From Tetrahymena thermophila SB210 (Eukaryota > Ciliophora > Oligohymenophorea > Hymenostomatida > Tetrahymenidae), in NCBI RefSeq assembly GCF_000189635.1, contig NW_002476567.1, positions 496,001 to 560,000 on the forward strand: 64,000 bases of DNA, given 5' to 3'. Numbering within the stretch: position 1 is the first letter of the stretch; every line of letters starts with the position of its first letter. Of the stretch, positions 50,659-62,310 are shown piece by piece. The position numbers and the translations under genes were made by a program. Below the pieces are notes generated by a model. That model was not told the DNA's origin and made no database searches. It saw only the letters and a program-made list of their open reading frames with translations.

Positions 50659-52550
50659 ATGAGCTTGCGTTCACCATCCTTAAACTTGAGAAATACTAGT
50701 AATGGATACTATAACAAATATAATGGAAGCGTTTTAAGTAATAACTCAATCAACAGCTTGAACGGAAATAATCAATTTTACAATACTGATAAGCAAACTA
50801 ATTATACTTCAAGATAACATAGTGCAAGCAACCATAACCATTTGGCTACAAGTGGAAATGGGAACTATTTTTTAAGTCTCAGAAATATACCTTATTGCAC
50901 AAAGCCAAAGCATTAAAGTGAAAAGATTATTCGTGTCTGCGTTTAGCCAGAATGCAATGATTTAGATAGACTCTTATGTGGTCACTGTATTATTTATCAT
51001 GCAACTCATCCAGCTAAACTAATTTCCATCTAAGAATTTGTTGAAAAATGTTCCTTAAGACACAAAGAAGTTAATCTTAATTAATTGAGTGAAAATTCAG
51101 TTGAAGAATAGCTAGTTAACCAAATAGAAAACAGATTCTAAAAAATTAGAGAAGAATTCTATGCTTTCTTGATGGAATAATAAGTTGCTCTTATAAGTAG
51201 ATTTAGAAATATATTAGGATTTTCACGCGATTTTAATCTCTCTTACCTGCAGGAAATAGAAGGAAAGAATATCTAAGACTTGACAAAACCAGAATGGGAT
51301 TTAATTATCAACCTGTATTGGAAAGACGATATCGATAATGCCTTAGCTGTTAAAGATGAATGTATAAGACAGGTAAATATTAAACAAAGTATTTTTAAGA
51401 GAAAAATAAATTTATATTAAATTTTGTAAGTTTTACGTCAATAAAAGATGGATAGAAAAAAAAATATACAAAAATTATAGCATAAAATAAAATAATTATT
51501 TTGTTATTTTTTATATTTTATTTAAAAATATAATAATAAATTAATTTATTTCTTTAATAGGTATCAGAAAATATCAAGAAAAATTTTGACATTATTGAAG
51601 CAGTGTCAAAAGATAATCAGAATCACATTCTTGGAGAAGTCAATCAAATGATGAAAATGGCACAAGAAGAAGTCAAGCGTAAAAATGCTCCTGTTAACAT
51701 GAATAATTTAGATTAATGGAATAAAAATTATGAAAGAAGAATTCTTCTTGAGGACAAAAATATGAACATTAGAAAAATTGAGGATGAACTTGCTCGCTTA
51801 AATAGACAATTGTAAGAGCAAAAAGATGGATTAGAATAGTTATAAATGGAAATACTTAAGCATGATAATCGCCTAAAGGAAATAAAAGAAAAAGAATCTT
51901 ACATAAAATATGAATTAGAAAAGTTATAGAGCGGTAACACTCCAAGTGGTAGAGATGAAGTTGAGTAATTAAAGGATGAACTTTCAGAAATTTAAAAGAA
52001 GATAGATCTGGTAACATAACATACTTAAGACTATCAAAATGAGATGAATAGAAAGATTGAAAACCTAAAAAAGAAAAGAAATGAGCTTAAATAAGCTTTG
52101 GCTACTGATTTTACTTAAGCAGGAGAGGCTGATAAATAGCAGTAATTAGATAAAATAGATTAAGAAATATAAAAAACATAGTTAGGTCTAGCAAAAACTA
52201 AAAAGTAATTAGATAGTGAAAGAGGTAGCTTACTGCTTCAGCGTGAAGACATGATGAAAGATTTAGAACGTAAATAATAATCAAAAGATTAATAAATTAT
52301 ACAGCTTAAGTAAGAGAAATAAAAATTGTATGATGAAAGAATGAGAATAGATGGCGCTTTAGATGGCTTGAGGAAAAAATTAGTTTAAAAGGAAGGATCT
52401 TTAAGAGAATTAAAGAGTGAAATTAAGAAAAAAGAATGGATAGTCATATAAGAGAAAGCTGAGTCAGAGTAGTTATAAATTGATATGAAGCAGGTAGAGG
52501 ACAATACTTCAACAGATTACAATACAGATTCTACTGGTGGATATATGTGA
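50659..52550 (+). CDS. B-box-like zinc and coiled-coil protein
   Basis: Exons 50659..51372 and 51561..52550 (intron 188 bp, phase 0) give 567 residues. After a Ser/Asn-rich start, a Cys/His array lies at Cys80, His85, Cys94, Cys99, Cys107, His109, Cys110, His114 and His117 (in RVCVQPECND, LLCGHCIIYHATHP), the spacing of a B-box-type zinc fold. From about 135 to 555 the protein is almost all helix: EEQLVNQIENRFQKIREEFY, then long Glu/Lys/Gln/Leu heptads from about 300 on, so a long coiled coil. This layout (one B-box-like unit plus coiled coil, no RING) recalls TRIM-like proteins without ubiquitin-ligase parts and is common among ciliate cytoskeletal proteins. Exact function unknown. Confidence 0.85.
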
Positions 52551-53604
52551 AAGATAAAAATACTTTATACTATTTATATAATATAATATGATTTGATTTT
52601 ATGCTAAAATAAAGAATTTCTCTTAGTACTTCATAGTATGATAAGCTGTACATTTAAAGAATTATATTTATTCAAGAAAGCAGCATTAATTAAGCAGACA
52701 TTTGGATATTACTTTTTATTTATAGTAATTAGAATACTCAATATTAAAAATCCATTTTTAATTTTTCTCTCAAATTTATGTTTTTATTTATTATATATAG
52801 CATTTATTCAATACAAATATTTCTGTATTTTTATTCATCTCTTTTTCTTCTTGGTGAATAATAAAAAAAAATAACATTTGAAATAATTTATTTAGTTTTT
52901 CTGCTAAAAGATAACTGTGGAGATTGGCATGATTTCATATTGTAACTAAACTTTTTTGAAATTAATTATTTCGATTTATTTTGAGTTTTGTTTGAATTAA
53001 ATTAACAAATATTATTAACAATTTTAAATTTAAATTTAATATTTTTATATTCTTATTAATTTAAAATTATTTGTACAGTCTTTAGTTATTTGCAAATGAA
53101 TATAAATCTAAAACATCTAATATTAGCTTATAATTTGAAGATTTTGAGCATTAAAAAAAAAAATTAATAAGTATATTTATAAGTTAAAACTAACACCATA
53201 TTTTTTATGAATTTAATGCCTTTTTAATTTTGGATAGGCTATACTAATGAATATTCAAAATTTGTATTAATTTCAAATTTATTAATATTTCATTTACTTA
53301 TGAATGAAATTAAGTAAGTAAATACTTGTAAATTATCTTAATTAAATCAAAACATAAAATTTCGCTTACTTTAAATTGAAATGGCATTTTACTATAACAA
53401 AATATACACTATATAAAAAATAAAAATATGAAACCTAATTTTATGTATAGAAGTGAGCTAATTTAGTAAAATAACTTTTATTTTTCTAATTATTTTTAAT
53501 TGCTTGTACTTGAGTTTAATAATAAATAAATTGCAATATTGAAAAATTCCTTATAAGAATTACGTTAATATAAATTATACATCTTATATTTATAGAATCA
53601 TAAA
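52551..53604. other. Intergenic, with a TmcB-type 3' fragment
   Basis: Between the B-box-like gene (+) and the second TmcB-type gene (-). Contains the fragment listed at 53079-53145. A hydrophobic open stretch at 52638-52874 (78 codons) looks like chance in T-rich DNA. Confidence 0.55.
53079..53145 (-). pseudogene. Fragment of a TmcB-type C-terminus (relic or spare last exon)
   Basis: On the minus strand this reads KLILDVLDLYSFANNQ. The last helix of the neighbouring gene is followed by TKQTLDVFDLYSLANNK. About three quarters of residues agree, and the DNA agrees too (TTAGATGT..TAGATTTATATTC against TTAGATGTCTTTGATTTGTA). It lies about 460 bp downstream of that gene's stop codon, on the same strand. 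Upstream of it there is no membrane helix or clear splice acceptor. Either it is what remains of a lost tandem copy, or less likely an alternative last exon. Confidence 0.65.
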
Positions 53605-56600
53605 TCATTTAATTTTATAAAATTAGCTATATAATTTTTTGTTATTAGCCAAAGAATACAAATCAAAGACATCTAATGTTTGCTTTGTAAGGATATACTG
53701 TTTTTTGAAGTAGGTAAAAAATGTTATCCATATGAATATAAATATTGTGCAAATTATAACCATCTATAAAACGAAATAAAAGTAGTTTGAGCTAATCATA
53801 TATGCATAGTCTCCCTATATTTAGTATCTAACAAATTTCTTTGATGCTGAGAAAATCTATTGAAGGTTTAACCTGAACTAATTCTATTAGTAAAATGTAA
53901 ATGAATTTATTAAATTTTTTTCTAAGCTCATGAATTGAGAGAGATCTTATAGAGCTATAAGATCAAATTATTATTACAAATATTCATAAAAAAATGTTAT
54001 TCCTTGTATTATCCCTTGAGAAAATATTTTATTGATTACTAAGTTACAGTCTGTTAAATTAAATCCACCACCAGTAACATAAGTAGCAAATTGTTAAGTC
54101 ATGTTGCAAGCATCGTATTTATAAAGTCCATCTATGTAGTACATAAATAAAGTTTGGTTATTTCTCTTTACATACTATTATTATAAATATTAATCGTAAT
54201 GCTACTAGTTAAGCTAAATATTTTATGCTATTTCTTTTTTGTATTTATTGTAGTAATAGTAAAACTCTTCAGGATAATGAATTTTTAATAGTAGTAACTT
54301 TGGAGTATACCCTGCACTTCTGTTCATCGCAACTTACACACTAGACATAACATCTATTGATATATTTATTTATTTAATTTATTAAAATTAAAATATTTAA
54401 AAGTAAAAATAATTTATTATGAATTAAATTAATTAAGAAAATTTCAAATAGAATTTAAGAAAGAATGAAAGAAATACCTAAAAATGATCTCTCTTGTGAC
54501 AGGAGATTTAAGAAACTTTCAACTGTGACGAAACTTGCAAATGAATAGAGCTATACTAACGAAAGATTTAACAAACAAATGAGTGTTAGGAGTATACTAA
54601 ATCTTTTAAGATTGATGATTTTCTTAGATCTTCTTACATTTTGTTTTTAATTAATCTCAAATTATTGTTTTTATAAATTTAGTTGGTTTGATTTTAATGT
54701 TTCTATTTATTTTTTAAATTGTGCCAAATGACTGGGATTTTTACTAATATTTAATATTTCTTCTATAATTTTTTACTTTTGTTTATTTTGATCAATCATT
54801 TATATTAATGAACTTTATCCAAAAAAACTTATTCCTTTAAGTATTCTATTCCTTTTATTTTAAATATAGCTATAAATGATTATAAAAAATATGAAAAAGA
54901 TGATGGCAAAACAAAGGATAGTGTAAAAAGTAATTTTTGCATGGTTTAATAATTGTTAAAATTTTAACTGTATTGCATTTTCCATTGCATATTTAATATC
55001 TGTGTAAGATGCTTATAAATTTTCAAAATTATCTATTATCAAAGCATCATTTGATTGAATATATTATTTGTTGTTTGTCTAGATTGTAAAGACACTTTCT
55101 AACATAAAATATACTATGTGTTCTATCCTGTATATTGAAGTACTTTCTACTTTCACATATTAGTTTATTTTAGTTTCAAACTAGTAATCAACTCTTTAGC
55201 TAAGAATTTTATTCTCTACATCTTAAGTAGGATAAGTTATCAGGAGGTGTTTCAAGATATAATTTTTTAGCAATTTAAGCTAATTTTTCATTTAAGCTTA
55301 TAATCTTGGCATTAAAGCAGAATTTTCATTTGGTTAATATAAATTATTAATAAAATATTAATCTGCAGTTAATTTTTAAAAAGTTAAGTCAACTACTTCT
55401 TGTTACAAAGAATTTTAAACTTGTTAGGGCCAATCTAAATTCAGTACTTCATTTTATTATTCTACAAAAGCATTATTAAGTATATTATAGTTGACAACCG
55501 ATAGAATCAAAATTACTATGAAAAAAAGATACCCAAAAATATTTATCAATTTTAATCCTAAAATTTAATTTGTAGAATGAATATTTTTAGCCATTATTTT
55601 AAACCTAATTTTTACCAAAATAAAAGTTATTTTTTTAGAAATTAATTTATTTATCTAAATTTAATTATTTATTTATTTACTTATTGTAAGTCATTTCAGT
55701 TTGCCTTGATCTTGTTTCGCTCTAGTGAAATTTAGCATTTCTTTCTTCTTCATCATGCTCAGACATTTTATGCTTACCTTCAGTTTCTGCTTTTTCAAAA
55801 TTCATAATTTGTTAAATTTTTAAAACATCACTTTGCTTCCTTATCAAATCTATATTTTTTATTTATTAAAAAATTTAAAAATTAACAAAATTTTAAGTCT
55901 GTTTGTTGTGATTTCTTATTTATTTTTTATTGTGTAATATTTATTTTTATTTTTAATTTAATAAGAAATAATTAATTTATTATTACTGTTATTTGAAAAT
56001 ACTCTATCTGAGTTAATAAAAGTATCCTGATTTGAATAGATTGCATTTAACCCTGCATCTGTTTAATATGACTGAAATCTCTTAGATTAAAGAGTGAATA
56101 AATCATCGTCTTAGACTTCCTACTAAACAAATCTTGATACAGGGCTTTACGTCAATTTGATTTAAGACCCTGAAATAATATTCAAAAAACTATTTTCGGT
56201 TGTAATAGCATTATTCTATATGACCTTTTTTTCATCATTGAAATATGATAACCGTTTTTTTGTCAAAACCTAACTCTCTTAAATGTTATTTAATAGCCTT
56301 AAGGTAATAACTTTTAATTAAATAATTCTTTTGAATGCACTTTTTTTATAAATGCAATCGGCTTTGAGAATATATTTTTGAGAATCTTCGCTAATATTAA
56401 CTTCCTTTGATGAAGTCTTTTTAAAAAGGCTTTATCTTCTAACAGTTTGATAACTTGGCTTAGTTAAAATGGCTTCTAGTAAACCACATTCAAGATTATC
56501 TATTAATTTATTTTTAAAATTGATTAAAGCCTACAAGGTAATAATAATAATAAGATTTACTTTTATCTAACATGTTCAAGAATTGTTCTAACTCTGTAAT

Positions 56601-59116
56601 AATTTTATTTATTTTGATATTTTTAATACTAATTAAGCCATTATTTTCTTCAAGCAACTTTATTTGCAAATTTTCTGAAATAGCAATAATTTCAAAAGTT
56701 TGAGCATCTGCAATCAAGCAATCTGAATATTCGTACTACCGTTCTATCCTTGAGCAGATTCCTATTTCAGAATCAGATAAAACAGTGAGCTAATATTAAA
56801 TTAAATAAGGCACAGCCCAACCTTATCCATCAATACCTATTTATTGCCTAGAATCTATAACATCTAAAGTCTTACTTACTTCTTTGTAGTTTTGAGATTT
56901 AAAAAAATATTTGTTAATAACTTCATCATGATATCTGGCTATTACAGGAGGCATTAAAATATTAATACTTTAACCTATAAGTGAAGTTTTTTGATCAGTC
57001 CAATTTAATAAATCTGCATAATTTTATGTTGCTTTTTTGACTATGAATGGATTTTTTTCAATTAAAGATAAAAATAAAATGCAAGAATCGGTTAATGTAG
57101 TTAGTTCTATAGTTTGTTTAATATATTGCTTAATTTTTAAATTTGAATGATCTTTTTTTGAAAATATTTTTTTAGCTTTTTTAAGATATTTAAAGAGTTT
57201 CCTGTCAATACAAAACTCTGTTTCCATTACATCCACTAATTAAGGAAGTAGAATATTGAAGGGGTTTAAATTTATCAATTATTTAAGCGATATATTTACT
57301 TTATTTAAGACTTATTTAAGATCCATTAGCTTTTATTATAATTAAGATAAAGCTATAGTTTATGAGTATAGTAAAAAGTTAAGCATCTCATTTTTCTTCA
57401 CTATGCATTTTAATATTTCTTGTGAAACATCCATTTCCTTTTCTTCATAGATTATAGATTAAATCAATTATAATTTTTGAGTTTAATCATTAAGTTATTA
57501 ATACTCCTTTTCGTAAATTTCAATATTATCAATCTATTCATTTAAAACATTTTCCGATTATTTGCTTTGCGAAGCTTTTGTGAGATTAAAAATATAGTGC
57601 TCCTATGATTTTTATGGTAGATACCTAAAAGTAAATTAATAATATATTTATTGATTAAAAGAGGACTCTCTATCCCTTTTATTTTAGGTGGTAGAATACT
57701 GATTATACATTTAATATGCTAATATTGTTGAGGTTTATATATTTTTGCAAATATCAATCATGAAGTAGAGTAATCCAAATTAATCAAATTAATTATTTTT
57801 AATAGAGGCATAGCTAGTTCTGTAATAAGAAGATAACAGCTCACATAGTTGTTTTTATTATTACTTTTCTTAAAATGTATCTAAAGGATCTAATTTCTAA
57901 ACATAAAAATAATTAAGTATAAATAAAGTAACTATATTAAAAAATGTTGAATAAAGTTATTAATAAATATAAGATAGAAATACTTTTTAGCAAAAACATT
58001 CATTATCTTTTAGCTTGCAGCCTATTTTATGAATGTAATTCAAGTAGCATTCCTATATGGAACTTGAGTTGTTGATGTAGTCTTCGTAGTTTATTTTAGA
58101 AAAATCATAAATAATTCTTAAAATATAATCTAAATCATAATTTGATCTATTCCCCAAATTTATTGTAATATTTTAGGGCAATTCAGAAAGAATTTTGATA
58201 TATTTTCTTCTTAATAGAATTGATGTCAGCTTGAAATTTAAAGGAATCAATATTAAAAATAATGCGTATTTATCTGTTGAGTTATATAAATAATTAAAAT
58301 CAATTGCTTACACTGTAAAAACAATAAAAATTGAATGCAACTAAGCTAACTCCACAAATTTAATTTCTTAAAACAAAATGTTTTTCTAACTAATCTCAAT
58401 CACATATTTTAAGAACGTTATCGCCATCAAAAAATATTAAATTTACAGACTAGAAATCACATACCACACTCCTATCAATATATAATCTAAAATGAGAGAT
58501 AATATCTTATATTTTGGAGTTCTAGATTGTAAGTAATCTTCTCTTTAATATCTGAAGTCATAATCATGTATAGCTACAAATAAACCTAAAATAATTTATA
58601 AAAAATTATAGTATTTTAGCTAAATATTATTAGTTAAAATTATAATTTTAAATTCTTAAAATTATTATTATTATATAAAGTTTTGTAAAAATTACTTAAA
58701 ATAATCGTAGATCCAATATTGTAGAGAGAGATAATAGGAATTTAATTATAAGAATATTTTGTAGAAATAAAACTTAAAGGCAATAGCACGTAGTTGTATA
58801 TCTAAAAGCAAAAAGAGAGCACTACTTTCGATTCTTCGTAAATCTTGTCAGTAATAATGTTAGCCATTAATGTGAGGAAACAAATTGAATTAATAACCAT
58901 TATTACTTCTGAAACTATTTACCATATATTTTAAATTAACTACAATTAATCGCTGCTTAAATTTTATATTTCTTGACTAAAGGATATAAATATATAAGAT
59001 AATTATTTAAGCGAGATCAATAGAATGCATAATGAATAGGACCTATTATAAGATTTAACCAAGAAATAGCTCTTTTACAAGTAAAATATCTTTATTATTT
59101 GCTTAATATTTTCCAT
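53605..59116 (-). CDS. Giant multi-pass membrane protein, TmcB/PAS type, copy 2
   Basis: Seven minus-strand exons: 59116..58696, 58585..57984, 57896..56561, 56499..55987, 55849..55681, 55604..54478 and 54353..53605; 1638 residues. N-terminal membrane helices (about 35-310) include VINSICFLTLMANIITD and YILIGVWYVI. Then His326, Cys330, Cys337 and Cys339 form the motif His-x3-Cys-x6-Cys-x-Cys. A helical, Gln-rich stretch (about 345-560) leads to a PAS-like region with IGQSINILMPPVIARYHDEV (about 620-640), a linker, and four C-terminal helices (FGYLFFIVILILSVVNY, FYTILCFAIIFFIFFIII, FSILLTLICLLNLSLV and FVLQMVIICTIFIFIWI) around two loops of about 200 residues. It shares part order with copy 1 but lacks the 500-residue low-complexity linker. 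Likely a sensor or receptor-like protein; ligand unknown. The exon 3/4 and 4/5 joints were set by phase. Confidence 0.75.
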
Positions 59117-59827
59117 ATTTTGTATAAATTCTTTTCTTAGTAAACAGTTCTTTAATTATAACCTAATTTTACTGAATTATCAAATTTTTTTATTAAAAAT
59201 TAATTAATTAAGTGAATAAATTAATAAATTAAAAAAATAAGTCTACTCATTCACTCGAGATTTTTCATTAATCGAATTATTCACGTAAGTTAAGCTTGAA
59301 AACCCATAATTAATATAATTGATTGTTCAGATTTTATAAAATTAAACACCATAGCGTTTCTAGATAATCAATCAATCAATAAATCACTTATCACCAACTA
59401 AAATATTTATTTAAAAATTAGCACTCATTTTAAAAATATTTACATTAAATTTTAATATTTTATAGAACCTTAAAATATGTATCTAATTAAAATTTTAAAA
59501 AAATATAATCTGTTAAATCAGTTTAAATATTTTACTTTAAAATAAAACTAATTTTGACTGTTTAGACTGGATATGAAACATTTTTATTATTTTGATATTA
59601 TTTGGCATTAAAGCAGTTAAGAATATATAATTGTAAACTTTAAGTTTATAAATTAAATAATTTGATTGATTTTTATAAAAATTTAATTTAACAGCTTAAA
59701 ATTATTTTTATAAATTTTTAAAATATCCAATTCACTACTTTTAATTTTTGGTATGATCATTAATATAGTTTTGATTAAGTTTTTTACCTAATTTATAAGC
59801 AAAAGGACTAAATATTATCTTTAATTA
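59117..59827. other. Divergent intergenic region
   Basis: About 700 bp between the starts of TmcB-type copy 2 (-) and the LRR-like gene (+). AT-rich; presumably both promoters. No gene seen. Confidence 0.55.
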
Positions 59828-61039
59828 ATGGGAAACCAATGCACTCCTTTTAAAAATCGGAGCAGATAGAAAACAAAATACCTAAATAATGATAGTTTTT
59901 AAATGGAATAAAATTATAGAACAGTTTCTATCAAAATAAGCACATATTTTACTCAGAATTCGTATGATTACTACTCAAATTTGATAAACCAAATAGATTC
60001 ATAAAACATATCTCTGCATTTAAATATGAAAATTTCAAGCTACTTAGAGGATGAATAGTCTTATTTAAATATTTCTTAAATACTTTCTGATGCCCATAAT
60101 GCTTCTATCCTTTCCTTAAATTTTTCTAATTCCCTATTAAGGAAAAGGATGATCTTTAAAATTATTAGTTAAAGGCTGCAAGAGTATCATCAATTAAGAG
60201 TTTTTCATCTAAACATAGGTTTTACTTATATTCCTAATTCTACTATGGAGATTTTTTTATCAGGGCTTAGCAAATGCAGGACAATAACTAAAATAAAATT
60301 AGATTTTTAAATTGATATATTCATTAAGAAGCGTTAGGACCAAAAAGAAGATAAAAAATCTCTACCAAACGATAAAATAGCTTATTTGGTAGCTGATCGC
60401 TTAATTAACTGTAAAAATGTCTAGTACATATCATTAAACTTTTCTTAAATTTAATAAAAAGAGCAAGATTATAAATCTTTCTTTAAGACATTAAAAAATG
60501 GACATCATTTCATATCTATAGAATTAATTTTAAACAACTGTAACTTAGACGACTTTTATCTGGAACAAATAGGATATATTTTATATGAAAATAAAAATTT
60601 ACATACATTCTACCTACATGTTTCCAACAACAACTTTAAATCTATGAATTCTTTATTTAAAATATACATAAAATAATCAAATCTACAACTTAAAAATCTA
60701 GGATAGTCAGATTTTGCAACAAATAAACTTCAAAATTTTAAACTAGTTGCTAGTGGATTTGAGGCAAATGAACAAGAATTAATATAGTTTATACAAACTT
60801 TTAAATATTTTTCAAAGCTGAAATCATTTGAATTATTTATAAGTTCAAAACACAATAATATTTAGTTGTTTACTAATACTTTATTGAGTATTATGAAAAA
60901 TTTAATTTGCATTTCACTAAATTTTAATATGCTTGGAGATGATTAACATATGATAATGCATCAAAAAAATAGGTTTTTAAAATACTGGAGGAAGTAAAAA
61001 AGAATTGTATGCATCAGAAACCTTACAATTTAATAGTGA
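59828..61039 (+). CDS. LRR-like protein with an N-myristoylation start
   Basis: Single-exon gene of 403 residues. It starts MGNQCTPFK: Gly2 and Cys5 suggest N-myristoylation with possible palmitoylation, so inner-membrane attachment. The body carries irregular leucine-rich units of about 25-30 residues: ISLHLNMKISS, ILSLNFSNSLL, VFHLNIGFTYIP, IKLDFQIDIF, YISLNFSQ, IELILNNCNLDD, TFYLHVSNNNFKS, FKLVASGF, FELFISSKHNN and ISLNFNMLGDD, spanning about 60-385. These resemble the ribonuclease-inhibitor type repeats common in ciliates. The end comes after a basic tail (KYWRKQKRIVCIRN). There is no enzyme domain, so it is probably a binding scaffold; partner unknown. The stretch from start to TGA has no stop and needs no intron. 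Confidence 0.8.
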
Positions 61040-62310
61040 TCTAAAGTAGAAAAAATAAACATATTACATTTATATTATTTCTTAATCTAATAAAATTATA
61101 TTAAAAATATATTCAATTTTTATTTAGTTACTTTTTATTCAAAAATATTATATTCATACACTAATAAATAACAAATATATTCTAAACATTTTTTCAACCA
61201 ATACACATAGATATTAAATATAATCAATTACATTATTTAAACTATATTTATTAATGTTATTCATGCAGCTTATTTAAAAATATTATATTAAATATACCTA
61301 TATTCACATCTAAATTCATGCAAATCTATTATCATTAATTATATACTTTCATTCATTATTTATGGGAACAATATTATTATTATTGAAGCCTTTGGATATC
61401 TACTTTTATTAATATTTTAAGTAAATATAATAATTTTTATTTATGGATGGAGACATAGTTTGTTTTAGTCTATTAGTAAATATCTTAAATATTCCTAGTA
61501 TATCAACATTAAAATTTTTAACAATAAAAAGTTTTTTAAAAATTAAATAATAAATTTTATTTATTAAAATAAAACATGAAATTTATGGGAAATTTAATAA
61601 AATAAGCAAGTAGCTAGAAATGGTATTTTATTTACTATTTATAAATAAATTATAAATTATTAAGAAATTTAATAAAAATATAACTATTTATTCAATTAAA
61701 ATATTATCAATTGTGTTTGAACAGATGACAGTGTTTCGTTTCATTTTTATGTTTTTAAATAAATTTTGTTCACACTCTAATTTCATTCTATTTGTAATCC
61801 ATTACATTTTGATCAAATTATGAAAGTGAAAAAAATTTTTTTTTTACATATTTTCGAAAGAATTCTGCTATATTCTTTTAATAAATCTCTAAGAAAAATA
61901 TATTTTTCAATTATATTTTTTATATTAAAATTAATACTAAATATAATAAAATTATATCGATAAATATAATATTTTTATTATTTTATTTTGAATTTTTAAA
62001 GGAAAAATACTTCTTTTTAAAAATAAATTTATCCTATTATCAATATGTACCACATCCTTTTTTAAAACATACTTTAGGTCGATGTAAAAAATAATAATAT
62101 TTAAGTGAAAGCTCTACTGATTCACTTACTCAAAATTTAATACATTCAAATTAAAATATAAAGCAATATCAATAATTAAAAATATTAGATTTTTCAAAAA
62201 ATTAAAATAAACTAAACTTATTTATTTATTTAACAATTTATTTTACTTAATAAAAAATACATAATTAAGATTTTTATTGAAAATAGTTTATTTTGCAAAT
62301 ATCAAATAGA
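61040..62310. other. Convergent intergenic region
   Basis: About 1.3 kb between the 3' ends of the LRR-like gene (+) and TmcB-type copy 3 (-). Very AT-rich. I see no third 3' fragment here and no other gene. Confidence 0.55.

Noticed and set aside
52638..52874. Hydrophobic 78-codon ORF downstream of the B-box-like gene
   Set aside because: Dominated by Phe, Ile, Leu and Tyr, as any T-rich DNA would give; no motif or neighbouring exon supports it.
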